Shown here one piece after another: positions 36,649-49,092 of a DNA stretch of 64,000 bases; position 1 is the stretch's first letter, and each line of letters begins with the position of its first letter. The position numbers and the translations under genes are program-made. The notes beneath the pieces are model-generated. The model was not told the origin of the DNA, made no database searches, and was given only the letters and a program-made list of their open reading frames with translations. The DNA comes from Astragalus membranaceus. Lineage: Eukaryota; Streptophyta; Magnoliopsida; Fabales; Fabaceae. The stretch lies in contig CM076848.1 in the NCBI GenBank assembly GCA_039519185.1, positions 119,574,656 through 119,638,655 of the forward strand, read 5' to 3'.

Positions 36649-38772
36649 GAATATTTCGTCCTCGAAATTACCTGAATCAAACAACTCCGGATATGCCTCC
36701 CGCATCTTACTCTCCAGTTCCCAAGTCACACTCTCACCAGCAGCTCCTAACCACACCACCTTCACCAAAGGAATTTCTTTCCCTCTCAGAGTCTTCACTT
36801 CTCTATCTTCAATCCGCACAGGCATAGTCTCCACGGTGAGATTATCCCGCACCTCTACTTCATCCATCTGAATCACATGAGACGGGTCCGGAACATACTT
36901 TCGAAGTTGTGACACGTGAAACACGTCATGCAAGTTCGAAAGATTAGGTGGTAGAGCCACCCTATAGGCAACACTTCCCACCCTCTCCGTAATCTGATAC
37001 GGACCAATGAAACGGGGAGTTAACTTCTTAGATTTCAAGGCACGCCCAACACCAGTCACAGGAGTGACTCTCAGAAACACATGATCACCGGCCTGAAACT
37101 CTAAATCCTTCCTTCTCTTATCATGATAGCTCTTTTGTCGACTCTGCGACGCTTTCATCTTCTCACAGATTAATTTTACCTTCTCAGTTGTTTCTCGCAC
37201 AATTTCAGGCCCCAACACTGCACTCTCCCCAGATTCATACCAACACAACGGAGTTCTACATCTCCTGCCATACAACGCCTCAAACGGTGCCATACCAATA
37301 CTAGAGTGAAAACTGTTGTTATAGGTGAACTCTATCAACGACAGATGAGAATCCCATGAACCTCCCTGCTCAAGAACACATGCCCTCAACAAGTCCTCTA
37401 ACGACTGAATAGTCCTCTCCGTCTGACCATCTGTCTGCGGATGATAAGCGGAGCTCAACCTCAACTTAGAACCCAAAGCTTCCTGCAAACTTTTCCAAAA
37501 TTCAGATGTGAATCTTGGATCTCTATCAGATACAATACTAAGCGGAACGCCATGCAACTTCACAATAGTCTTGATATAGATTTCTGCCAATTTTGGAACT
37601 GGATAGGTCATATTAATTGGTAAGAAATGAGCAGACTTAGACAACCTGTCCACAACCACCCATATAGCATCAAACCCTCTCACTGTATTTGGCAAACCAG
37701 CTACAAAATCCATGGAAATGCTATCCCATTTCCATTCCGGAATCTCCAATGGTTGCATCAACCCCGCAGGCTTCTGATGCTCAATCTTAGACTTCTGACA
37801 AGTCAGACACGAATACACAAACTGCGCCACATCCTTCTTCATACCAGGCCACCAGAACATTCTCTTCAAATCTTGGTACATTTTCGTAGCTCCTGGATGA
37901 ATACTCAACTTGCTCCTATGGCTCTCCTCAAGAATCATTCTCTTCATCTCAGCATCGTCAGGAATGCAGATCCTATCTCTGAATCTCAATACACCTTGGG
38001 AATCTAACTTGAAATCTCCATCCACATCTTGATCATTCACAACTAACAGGTCTACCAACTTTACATCTGACTTTTGGGCTTCTCGAACACTAATCAAAAA
38101 TTCATTGCCGATCTTCAATATCCCCAATCTGACACTCTGCGGTGTCACTTCACAAACCAGACTCATGTCCCGAAACTGCTCAATCAACTCTAACTCTTTC
38201 ACCATCATAGCCGACATATGCAAACTCTTCCGACTTAAAGCATCAGCCACGACATTAGCTTTGCCGGGGTGATAGTTCAAGCCGAAATCATAATCCTTCA
38301 GCAATTCTAGCCAACGTCTCTGCCTCATATTTAGCTCCTTCTGATCAAACAAGTATTTTAGACTCTTATGGTCGCTAAACACTTCAAATCTGGTACCATA
38401 CAGATAGTGTCTCCAAATTTTCAGCACAAACACAATTGCAGCTAGCTCCAAATCATGAGTAGGGTAGTTCTTCTCATGGGTCCTCAACTGTCTGGACGCA
38501 TAAGCTACTACCTTACCCTCTTGCATCAATACACCTCCCAAACCCATCTTGGAAGCATCGCAATATACTACAAACGGTTGATCCGGAACAGGCAAGGTCA
38601 AAACGGGTGATGTAGTCAACCTCTTTTTCAACTCATCGAAGCTCTCCTCACAGCGAGCATCCCACACAAAAGCTCTTCCTTTACATGTCAATTGAGTCAA
38701 CGGAAGTGCCAACCTCGAGAAACCTTCAATAAATCTCCTGTAATAACCAGCTAATCCCAAAAAGCTTCTAAT
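36646..38772 (-). pseudogene. gag-pol: TekA-2 pol remainder: RNase H, integrase, chromodomain-like
   Basis: About 705 codons from FLGLAGYYRRFIEGF (the end of RT) through RNase H (YCDASK near 38550), integrase (HHCC near 37780-37920; D in MDFVAGLP, D in SDRDPRF, E in TERTIQS) and the chromodomain-like tail to FEDEIF and TAA at 36646. The frame is not joined to gag: a 631-bp deletion between two ATTAGAAG repeats removed the RT core, including FIDD, and shifted the frame. Integrase and RNase H coding is otherwise uninterrupted. The Met at 38760 is internal and unlikely to be a real start. Confidence 0.92.
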
Positions 38773-40376
38773 TGCTTTTTCAATTCAGACAACTCTGAGG
38801 CTGACATTCGGTACGGTGCCATAGACACAGGCCTAGTACCAGGTATAAGATCAATGGCAAACTCAACCTCCCTCTCTGGCGGAACACTTGGAATTTCATC
38901 CGGAAACACTTCAGGAAACTCACACACTACTTGAACCCTGTCAATGATCGCCTGATTCTCAGCAGACAATGACGCCATCAAGGCAAACAGATGAACTCCT
39001 TCCCTCATTACCTTATGCAAATGACCAGCAGGCAACAACACTGATTCTTCCTCTTCGGGAGGAAGGAAACTCACAGATCTCCGGAAACAATTAATATGCA
39101 CATGGTTAAATACTAACCAGTCCATACCAAGAATGACATCCAACCCTCCCAACGGCAAACAAATTAGATCAACAAGAAAGTCTCTGCCGAAGATTGACAG
39201 AGGGCACTTAGCACACACAAGAGAGGTAGTTACTGAACCCTTAGCTGGAGTGTCAATAACCATCTCCCTCATCATAGAAGATAAAACAAGGTCCAATTTC
39301 TCAGCACACAAAGCAGCAATAAATGAATGCGTAGCACCAGTATCAATAATAGCAATCAAAGGAATACCATTAATAAAACATGTACCTCTAATCTCATTAG
39401 TATCCTCTGATCCTGCGAGAGCAAACACTTTTCCATGGGACTTCTCTTTCTTCGGCTTAGTACACTTAGTACTAATATGACCTGATTCCCCGCAATTGTA
39501 GCACACCACATCCCTTTTCTCACATTTCGCAGCCACATGACCCTCTTTACCGCACTTGAAACATTTATTATCTGAGCAGTCAAAACTCTTGTGACCCGGT
39601 TTGCCACACCTGTAGCACACAACCTTCGCAGGGGCATCTCCCCCACTTGTTTTCTTATTATCAGCATACCTCTGCTTACCTTTACCAGCTGGAACCTCAT
39701 ATGGCTTACCCCGATTCTGAAATTTACCTCTCAGATCCCTCATGACCTTAGAATGAGCATTACTATCATCCTCATATATCCTGCAACTGTCGATCAAATC
39801 AGCGAATACCCGAATCTTCTGGTACCCTACAGCCTTCTTGATATCAGCCCTCAGTCCATTCTCAAACTTAATACACTTTGAGAACTCAGAATCAGCATCA
39901 GCATAATGGGGATAGAACTTAGCCAATTCAGTGAACTTGGCAGCATACTCTGTCACTGACATGCTTCCTTGCTTCAGCTCAAGGAATTCTATTTCTTTCT
40001 TACCCCTCACATCTTCAGGAAAATACTTCCGCAAGAACTCTCTATGGAAAACAGCCCAAGTTATCTCTTCATTAGCAGTTTCTAATCTCTGCCTCACCTC
40101 CATCCACCAATCATCAGCTTCCTCTGCCAGCGTATGTGTACCATACCTGACCTTCTGCGCATCATCACAATCCATGACCCGAAATATCCTTTCAATCTCT
40201 TTCAGCCATGCCAGAGCACCATCTGGATTATACTTGCCCTTAAAGACAGGTGGGTTCTCTCTCTGGAACGTAGCCAAATTGCGCGTCCCATCACTCACAG
40301 CACCGGGTATATTACCCATCGCCCCGGCTATAGCCTGCAAGGCAGCAGCAAGTGCAGCATCGTCCCGCCTGGCCAT
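38751..40376 (-). pseudogene. gag-pol: TekA-2 gag, protease and RT N-edge
   Basis: 541 codons from ATG at 40376 (MARRDDAALAAALQ). Gag has a capsid-like region and three CCHC knuckles (near 39465-39620: CYRCGKPGHKSFDC, CFKCGKEGHVAAKC, CYNCGESGHISTKC). Protease has DTGATHSF near 39330. The frame enters the RT N-terminal region (MSASELSELKKQLE), then hits the deletion at 38765-38772, reads AFWD out of frame and stops. The gag and protease part looks undamaged, so this copy could still supply Gag if transcribed; that is an inference. Confidence 0.9.
38765..38772 (-). other. Deletion scar (8-bp microhomology) in TekA-2 RT
   Basis: The reverse complement ATTAGAAG appears once here but twice in TekA-1, at 4099-4106 and 4730-4737. 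The 631 bp between them are missing. Confidence 0.92.
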
Positions 40377-40471
40377 TCTAGCACTGCAACAGGAAACAAA
40401 ATTCAGAAACGAGTAACAAACTCAATGTTACTCAACACGACGACTCGACTACCGGCCGGACAGACCGAACT

Positions 40472-40483
40472 GCTCTGATACCA
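40472..40483 (-). other. TekA-2 primer-binding site
   Basis: The reverse complement TGGTATCAGAGC lies four bases from the 5' LTR end at 40488. Confidence 0.9.
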
Positions 40484-40487
40484 CTAT

Positions 40488-42318
40488 TGTAACACCCCTT
40501 TCTAATAACTTAGCTTTTAAATAAAATCAGAGTCTCTTTTTTTTTTTTTTTTTGAAAACAATTCAAGCGAGTGCTACATTTACTCCACAAATATCAAGAT
40601 ACATAACACCGTAAGGAAGGTTCAGTTCGCATCACTAAAACCAATCACCACCAGCAGCGGAATAATAAAGAGTTCCAAAAATTAAAATCAATACATCACC
40701 AACAAAGTCTAGCAGTTTTAAGAAAATAAAGCATAAACATAGGACACCCCCCCTGGTGCTACATATCAGAGCGTGACACTTCGTACCAGACGAAGGCATA
40801 AAGGAATCCTTCACTCGTTATTACCTGCACGTTGCCGACATAAGAAGCAACATAAAGGCAGTAGGGTGAGTCTCTTTTCATAATTAATAACATATGGAAA
40901 TTAAGCAATGCGTAGGAAAAAAGGAAAACAAGCACACCAACTCACAACAGTGGGACAATCACATGAACATTCTATATTCCAAACAGCACTACACAATATA
41001 TGATTATGCATGTAATGCAACCCAAACTCCACGGGTACATGCATGTCGGATCCGTCACCAAATACAAATAGGCCGTAGCCTCTGCTCACCAAATACAAAT
41101 TAGGCCGTAGCCTCTGCTCACCAATAATGCACATGCTTCATGCGGTGTTATGGAGAATGCATCACAACACACCACAAATCAGTCAATTTCACATTTTAAA
41201 TTCTAGTCTCACCATAGTGCATTAATTAACTCACCAAATTAAAATTAGGCCGAAGCCTCTGCTCACCAATCTCACCTCATCATCACTCACCAAGTCAGCT
41301 CACCACCCACACCAACACCCATTCAAATAGACCAACTTAGGACATTGACAAGACATAGGGAAAGTGGGTAAAAATAGCCATTTGGACACTTGAACACCAT
41401 CAGCCAGAAACACCAGTAAAAATAATTTATTTTTGCATAAAATTGAGACTATTGGATAGGCACTGAAATTAGCTTCAAAACGCATTTTGAACCGTTGCAT
41501 TTGGATAACCGAGTCAAAAGTTACATTAAAAACAATTTAGGAAAAATGTTTAGACATTCTGGAAACTGGCGCATGGGCGCTGGGCGCCCAGGGGCAACAC
41601 AGCGCTTGGCGCATGGGCGCTTGGCGCCCAGGAGAGGCAACACGCACAGGCGCATGGCGCTTGGCGCCCAGGAACAACACGCGCAACAGCGCACAGGCGC
41701 TAGGCGCCCAGGGGAACAACACGCGCAACAGCGCACAGGCGCTAGGCGCCCAGGGGAACAACACGCACACAGGCGCATTGCGCCCAGCACAGCAACACGG
41801 CGCCCAGGCACTAGGCGCCTAAGACCAACTTGCAACAAACCTCATTTTTCTTCGAAATTAATTTTACACGAGCCAAATGCTCAGGACATGAAAACCCAAT
41901 AAAAATTTTATCAAAAACTGAACATTATTTTTGGCGCCCATGCACTAGGCACCTAGTGAAAATTTGCAACTCAACTCCTTTGTGCTTCGCCTTCTCCTCT
42001 TCTTCTCTCCTTCTCTTCGCAACTTTTCTCTTCTCACTCTCTCTTACGTTACTTTTTCTTTCTTTTTCCCCACTTGAGTGAATTGCAACTAAACTCCCTA
42101 GACCCCAAAGAGTCGACTCCTATGCCAAAGAAATGGGCCACGGGCCTAATTGTGGATCACGGGCCCTTGCTCGCACCACCTAAATAGTGACAACACCTCC
42201 TAATAAAATAAAATAAAATAAAATAATTAAATTCGAATTATTTAATTAAATTAAATAAATATTGTAAGCCTTAAATAACTTAATTAAATAAATAATTAAA
42301 TTATTTTGGGGCGTTACA
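40488..42318 (-). mobile_element. TekA-2 5' LTR (internal ~757-bp deletion)
   Basis: 1831 bp with both true ends (TGTAACGCCCC at 42318; GGGTGTTACA at 40488 in reverse). Compared with the solo LTR it lacks about 757 bp: CTCCTTTGT joins GCTTCGCC near 41984, a join sharing about TGT. It keeps the terminal segment with a long T run near 40538-40554 that is missing from the left LTR. GGCGCC tract at 41570-41825. No gene is seen. Confidence 0.9.
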
Positions 42319-44043
42319 ATAGTCCACACATAACCTCATACTCCCATCTTTCTTTTTCACTAACAATACCGGAGCTCCCCACGGTGATACACTCGGTCTC
42401 ACAAACTTTTTCTCAAGCAATTCTTCAAGTTGCGTCTTCAACTCAGACAATTCCGACGCCGACATTCTGTACGGTGCCATAGACACAGGCCTCGTACCAG
42501 GTACAAGATCAATCGAAAACTCAACTTCTCGTTCCGGTGGCACACCCGGAATCTCATCAGGAAAGACTTCAGGAAACTCGCGAACCACTTTCAGTTCTTC
42601 AATAACAGCCTGACTCTCAGCAGACAACGAAGCCATCAACGCAAATAACTGAACTCATTCTTTCTTCAATTTCTTCAGCTGACCAGCAGACACTAAAACC
42701 GAACTTTCTTCACCGAAACTAACCGACTTGCTACGACAGTTGATATGAACGTGATTATTCTCTAACCAGTCCATGCCTAAGATTAGATCCAGACCTCTCA
42801 ATGGCAAACAAACAAAATTCACAATAAAGTCCCTGCCGAAGATCGACACGGGACACTGAGAACACACCTGGGACGTAATCACCGACCCCTTCGCAGGAGT
42901 ATCGACAACCATATCCCCACACATAGCAGATAAAACAAGACCCAATCGTTTACAGCAATCAACAGATATAAAACAATGGGTAGCACCAGTATCAATAAGA
43001 GATTTCAGAGAAGTACCATTAATAAAACACGTACCTCTAATCAGACCATCATCATCATCAGGCTCCTCTCCTGCCAATGCAAACACCTTCCCAGTAGACC
43101 TTTCCTTTTTCGGCTTTGTACACTTTGTACTGATATGCCCAGACTCACCACAGTTGAAACACACCACCTCCTTGACCTTACACTCGGCTGCCATATGACC
43201 CTTTTTGCCACAACGGTAGCAATTCCTGTCATCAGACCTGCATGTAGTACTCTTGTGGCCAGGTTTGCCACACTTATAACAGACAATGCTAGCAGGGGCA
43301 TCTCCCCCACTAGAGCCCTTACCTCCAGCAGCTCTCTGATAACCCTTACCCGCAGGAACCTCATACGGCTTGCTTCGACTCTGAAACTTGCCCTTTTTCT
43401 CAGAAGTAGCTTTGTAGCGAGCAGTACTGTCCTCCTCGAAGATTCTGCAACTGTCAACCAGATCTGCGAACACACGGATCTTCTGATAACCAATGGCCTG
43501 TTTAATATCAGGCCTTAACCCATTCTCAAATTTGATGCATTTTGAAAATTCAGTTGTAGCCTCACTGTAGTGTGGATAAAATTTTGCTAGTTCCACAAAT
43601 TTTGCCGCATAGGCAGTCACAGACATACCACCCTGCTTCAGTTCTAAAAACTCTATCTCTTTCTTCCCGCGGACGTCTTCAGGAAAATATTTTCTCAGAA
43701 ATTCCCTGCTGAAAACCTCCCAAGTTATCTCTTCTTGCACAGCCTCTAACCTCTGCCTAGTAGCCAACCACCAGTCGTCGGCCTCCTCGGCTAACATGTG
43801 GGTACCAAAACGGACCTTCTGCTCAACAGTACAGTCCATCACCCTGAAAATCCTCTCAATTTCCTTCAGCCAAGCCATAGCACCATCTGGATCATATTTG
43901 CCCTTAAAGGTGGGCGGATTCTCCCTCTGGAAGGTAGTCAGACTCCTAAAACCAGCATTATCTCCAGCATTCTGCTGACCCTGCATAGCCTGAGCCATAG
44001 CTTGCAATGCAGCAGCAAGCGCAGCATCGTCTCGTCTGGCCAT
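42319..44043 (-). pseudogene. gag-pol: TekB-1b gag, protease and RT start, with nonsense codon
   Basis: Same frame as the copy-1 gag, from ATG at 44043 through three CCHC knuckles (near 43105-43295) and the DTGA protease (near 42990) to RLCVDY, where TekA-2 begins. A single C-to-A change on the + strand at 42657 turns a Gly codon (GGA in copy 1) into TGA at 42655-42657, in the linker between protease and RT (after QLKKLKKE). Copy 1 lacks this stop, so it arose after the duplication. Otherwise the two gag copies are nearly identical. Confidence 0.92.
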
Positions 44044-44138
44044 TCTAGCACTGCAACAGAAAACAGAATTCAGAAACGAGTAACAAACTCAATGTTACTC
44101 AACACGACGACTCAACTACCGGTCGGACAGACCGAACT

Positions 44139-44150
44139 GCTCTGATACCA
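44139..44150 (-). other. TekB-1b primer-binding site
   Basis: The reverse complement TGGTATCAGAGC lies four bases from the LTR at 44155. Confidence 0.88.
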
Positions 44151-44154
44151 CTTT

Positions 44155-46784
44155 TGTAACACCCCTTTCTACCCGTCACTTTGTTTATAAAAATCAGAGT
44201 TTGAAAAATTTCATTCATAGGGAGTGTTACACATACTCCAATAAAACGTCGCTTATCAATTTTGAAAACAGTTTAACTCAATAATCATTCATCCACGTAG
44301 CACGTCAACATAAAAATCTCAAGCCTCATTTAACGTCGCTTATAAAACTCAACATAACAAAACCAACTACGCAGCGGAAAATAGTAAAACATAACCAAAT
44401 AGTCCACATGGACATGACAACCAAAAATCATTAATAAATGCCGAGTTCGTTTTCCCCCTGAGTGCTACGTATCAGAGCATGACGACTCGACTCAAAAAGT
44501 GAAGCTAAGACCTTCACTGGGAATCACCTGCACGTTACCAACACGGGGGTAACATTCAAACAGGAAAGGGTGAGCATCATTTCAGTCTATATAATAGAAA
44601 ATATGATAAGGACTAATCATAGGCTACGCACTAGAACAATCAGCATCCAATACACTAAACATCCACATCACAGTCATCATTCACATCATTTACAATAACT
44701 CATCTCATGTCATATAGATTTATGAAATGCAACCCACTCGCGGGTATATGCATGAAGGTACCTTTTTACAAAACGTCGCTTAGCCACTCAGGCCTCATCA
44801 TCACTTAGCCACTCAGGCCTCAAAACGTCACTGGTTTTATGCATATGGGCATGAGACACTATGACATGCACCACTCACATCACACCATCACACAATTACT
44901 CAGATCATAGTCAACAGTGTGACCCGTCACTTACCGGTTTGCTCGCACGGAGCACAGCACCTGTCAAAATCATAATCATCACACAACGTCACTAGGCCAT
45001 TTAGACCTTAACATCACTTAGCCCTTCGGGCCCCAAACGTCACTGGTTTTTCATCGACACTCACACATAAACATCAATCAACTCAAATCATAACCACTGA
45101 GGGCAAAAACGTCATTTGACTAACCACTAAGGGCATCCTCGTCATTTACACATCATTATCTACAACTTTGGCCACTAGGGGCAAAACAGTCTTTTACACG
45201 TCATAACTAATAATAATTAGCCACTAAGGGCAAAACAGTCATTTAACTAGCCCCGAGAGCATCATCGTCAAAATCATCATTTTTGACATTACTTCGCTAA
45301 AACTGTCGTTTATACGCCAAAAGGGTTTTTAAAGAGCTTCATAGCATTTTTCAATGTCCCTGGGACGATCACCGGGGACAGCCATTTGGGCGCCCACAAA
45401 CAATCAGAAAATAACAATTTTTCATTTTAAAAATTAGACCCATAGATGGACAACGTAAAGAGCTTCACGACACTTTTTGAATCGTTCAAAACGGACGTCT
45501 GAGTCAAAAGTTATGATAAAAATAATTTTGGGAAAAAATCAGGCAACATCCTGGGAACAGGCGCCCTAGGCGCCCAGGCAACCAGGCAACACGCGCACTG
45601 GCGCCCAGCGCCCAGGCGCGCCACACAACGCACGCACGCAACACGCACGGGCGCACAGCGCCCAGCGCTGGCACCCAGCGCCTCAGCGCAACACGCAGGC
45701 AACACGCACGCCACAGGCGCCCAGCGCCCAGGCGCGCACACACGCACAGCACAACACAACACGGGCGCCTAGCGCCCAGGCGCGCACACACGCGCAGCAC
45801 AACACAACATCAGGCGCCCAGCGCCCAGCACAGGCGCTTAGCGCCCAGAACACAGCAGCAACGTCCAGAATCTTTTTCAACAATTTTTCAACACTAAAAA
45901 TTGGTCTCCTAACAAATTTTAAAGTGTAAAAACTCCATTTTTCCAGCAACTAAAAAAAAACACTTTTCTCATTCAAAATCACCAAGACTCAATTTATCGA
46001 AACTCAATAAAACAAAACAACATCACTAACACCCTCATGGCGCCCTAGGCGCCCAAAACCTCTACAACCCTCATGCGACTTCACTTCCAACAAATCAACG
46101 CATAGATCAACACCATATTTCTCATTACATACGCATAACACCATCAATAATGCAAATTCATAGATCAAAACCAAGCAATAAATCTATTCGCATGAACTCA
46201 TGATTGATATATATACGAAAATTTACATTAAGAACATCAAGAACGCAAAAGAACATCAAGAACGCAAAGAACATCAAAAACGCAAAGAACATCAAGAGCG
46301 TCATGGATCTAGTAGGAACCTTAGAGCTAGGACCCATCATATAATTTATTAAATAGAGTGATAGAGCTCCCCTAACCTTTTCAAGAAGAATTCGATGTCT
46401 AGGAGAAGTCACCTACAGAGCCACAGCAACAACGGAGATCCTCTCTTCTTGATCTTCGAATCCTCCTCTACTTCTCTTCTTGGCCGCCTTGCTCTCTCTC
46501 TCTTTCTCACGCTATTCTCTTTCTCTCTTGCTCTCTCTTTCAACTTCGCAATTCTTCCACCAAAACCCTAGCCCCCAACAACCTAACCACTTCGCATATG
46601 ACAAGAATAATGGGCTTGGGCTTCTCACTTAGGCCCAAGTCCATTTGGTTTGGCACCTCCACTTTCTAATACTTCCTACACATATTAGTATAAATTCTGA
46701 TTAATTAAATTACATCAAATAATTTAATTTAAGTCCCCAATTACTTAATTAAATAAATTAATTAAATAATTTTAGGGTGTTACA
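44155..46784 (-). mobile_element. TekB-1b 5' LTR
   Basis: 2630 bp, with the 5'-LTR-specific variants of 21338-23969, such as GAACGCAAAG near 46260 and GCGCGCACACACGCGC near 45780. GGCGCC tract at 45555-45850. No gene is seen. Confidence 0.92.
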
Positions 46785-46789
46785 CTTCG
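46785..46789. repeat. Target duplication CTTCG, right of TekB-1b
   Basis: Follows TGTTACA and pairs with CTTCG at 29053-29057. Confidence 0.92.
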
Positions 46790-46978
46790 CATATGATCTT
46801 GGATCATGGGCTTGGGCTTTCCACTTAAGCCCAAGTCTAACTAATTGGCGCCCTACTCCCTTAATACCACCTACACCATTTAAATATAATTTTTAATTAA
46901 TTAAATTATACCCAATAAATTAAATACATTCCTAAATACTTAATTAAATAAATTAATTAAATAATTTAGGGTGTTACA
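46790..46978 (-). mobile_element. TekN LTR2, remaining part
   Basis: Completes LTR2 after TekB-1b and ends GGGTGTTACA. Same as 23975-24163. Confidence 0.9.
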
Positions 46979-47355
46979 ACTCTCCCCCACTTAGAATATT
47001 TCGTCCTCGAAATTCACCTGTCAATGCCAACACTCCCCCTCTAAGGCCACTTAGACAACTAGTGCTATCTATCATGCTGGTTATTACTGCTTTGATTACC
47101 GGCGGTAAGTGCTTGGGCGGCCGTCCCTCCTACTCGTTCAGCCAGGTAACTTCAAGCAGTAATAATTCGACCCACTCTCTTCTCCGCTGCGCTACTCTGA
47201 TAAACTAGCTCGCATTTCACCTCACTCATCTACCCTTAAGGATAACAAAATACATCAATCATCACAGCATCAAGACGAAATTCACAGGTGCATAACAGTC
47301 GTACAACAAGTCTCATAATTTTAGTAACGCGACAACAACATCCACAAACAACTCT

Positions 47356-47535
47356 GCCACTCAGGCGACATCAACAATTACAACTGCCACTCAGGCGACA
47401 TCAACAACTACAATTGCCACTCAGGCGACATCAACAATTACAACTGCCACTCAGGCGACATCAACAACTACAATCGCCACTCAGGCGACATCAACAACTA
47501 CAATTGCCACTCAGGCGACACCAACAACTAAAAAT
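47356..47535. repeat. Six 30-bp tandem repeats, copy 2
   Basis: Same unit and copy number as 24541-24720, so the array has not changed since the duplication. Confidence 0.93.
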
Positions 47536-49076
47536 CAACAACAGAGCAACATCATCAACGACAACAATATTAACAACTCAGTCACACAATCGGGCACTAA
47601 GGCACCGACAACGGTTAACAATCGAATTAGGCACAACTCATAAAAATAGAGACAGTCAACAACCCAAAAACAGGCACAACTCGTAAAATAGCAGCAGTGT
47701 ACAAAAGTAGGGACAGTAACAGTTATTCTTGAAAGCACTGACAGCGGCCTTAGGAAGCAGCAACAACAACTTTTAAAAGGTAGCAACATTCATTTTCAGC
47801 AATAGTCATTTTGCAGAAAACCATAACAATTATCCGAATAAAACAACAACATTATTTTCTGAAAACAGCAATGATCATTTTTCAGAAACAGCAACAATTA
47901 TTTAAATAAAACAGCAACAGCAGTTTAAACAAACAGCAGTGGCATTCGACTTTTTAAAACAGCATGGCATTTATCATTCAAACAGCAATAGCAAATAGCT
48001 CAGGATAATCCACGAAGCATTATCAACTAAGTACACAGGAAAACGGTTAACATTTAAAACCTTATTACAACTAGTCAGCCCAAAAGAATAGTTACATTAA
48101 CATTTACAGTAATTAGTTAATTCGGCCCCAGTGCACAAGCGTCCAAAATGCACATTTTTAAATCTTAAGATTTTTAAAATCACGTAACGCATATCGCAAG
48201 AGTGCAACTGCTAAAACAAAATCCGAATCGTTTATAAAAGTGATTTTCAATGCTAATCTCGGTATCCAGCCGTAAAAGTGTTTAATGGATGTTCAAAAAC
48301 AATTTCGGAACTTCCATTATTTTTCGGATTATAAAACCCTATAGCGCAATTCAAGGAGTAACGACCAAAAAGATTTTGTCATAAAACTCAAGCATACAAG
48401 ACTCCATCTTGAGGAAAATTAGGCGAGTCAAAATAGCAATCACATGAGACGGTAGTCCTCAGCTAAATTGTTACATCAAATTGCGGTCTTTTCCAAAAAG
48501 AGTTGAGGTCAAAGTTATAGCACTCAATGAAGATATTTTTCGTTTGTAGTGATTAAACGCTACGACAGTTATTAGTGCAGCAACAGCTTGAGATAGTTTA
48601 CAAAAATAATATTTTCACAACGCACTCGGTTTTTCAAAACATCACACGTATTCACAGGATTTTTCGTAAAAGCTCAGCGTCGACCTCTTAAAATAGTTCG
48701 GACACATCAACATAAAAAAGTACATGCGACTTAACAATCCACAGCAACAGCGATTAATTTTTGACATTTTTATGTAAAACACACAGAGCTCAATATCAAC
48801 TAAAACACATGTGAACATTTAAACAACATGACAATTCATTTAGAAGCACACAGCAATAAGGTCAACAATAAGGATCACAACAGCAAAACACAGTTCTCAC
48901 ACTGAATACACAATAGGGCACACAGCACTAGTAGGGAAATCTCCCCCACTAGTTCACTTACCAATAGAAACTTTCCGGTGTACCTGCAACACAAACAACG
49001 GTCAGCACTGAAAAGACAACAGTTGGTCACTATCTGACACAACGACTTGACGACTCGGCCGGACAGACCAACCATT

Positions 49077-49088
49077 GCTCTGATACCA
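49077..49088 (-). other. TekN primer-binding site, copy 2
   Basis: The reverse complement TGGTATCAGAGC lies next to LTR3. Confidence 0.9.
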
Positions 49089-49092
49089 CTAA

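Larger units (their letters stand above)
34164..42318 (-). mobile_element. TekA-2, complete element nested in TekB-1b
   Basis: Reverse-oriented LTR-gag-pol-LTR: 3' LTR 34164-36633, pol 36646-38772, gag to protease 38765-40376, primer site 40472-40483, 5' LTR 40488-42318. It occupies the position of the solo LTR in TekB-1a. Gag-pol is broken by a 631-bp deletion, and both LTRs have lost sequence. Confidence 0.92.
29058..46784 (-). mobile_element. TekB-1b, chromovirus in TekN LTR2
   Basis: Second copy of TekB-1, from TGTAACACCCC at 29058 to TGTTACA at 46784, with CTTCG at 29053-29057 and 46785-46789. It contains the complete TekA-2 element at 34164-42318. Shared insertion point and position-specific LTR variants show that it is a duplicate of TekB-1a, not a second insertion. 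Confidence 0.92.
46979..49092 (-). mobile_element. TekN internal region, copy 2
   Basis: 2114 bp, the same length as copy 1 and almost identical in sequence. It has the polypurine tract and EDEIF remnant at its left end, the hairpin near 47081-47165, six 30-bp repeats at 47356-47535, and the primer site at 49077-49088. No gag-pol signature. Confidence 0.9.
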
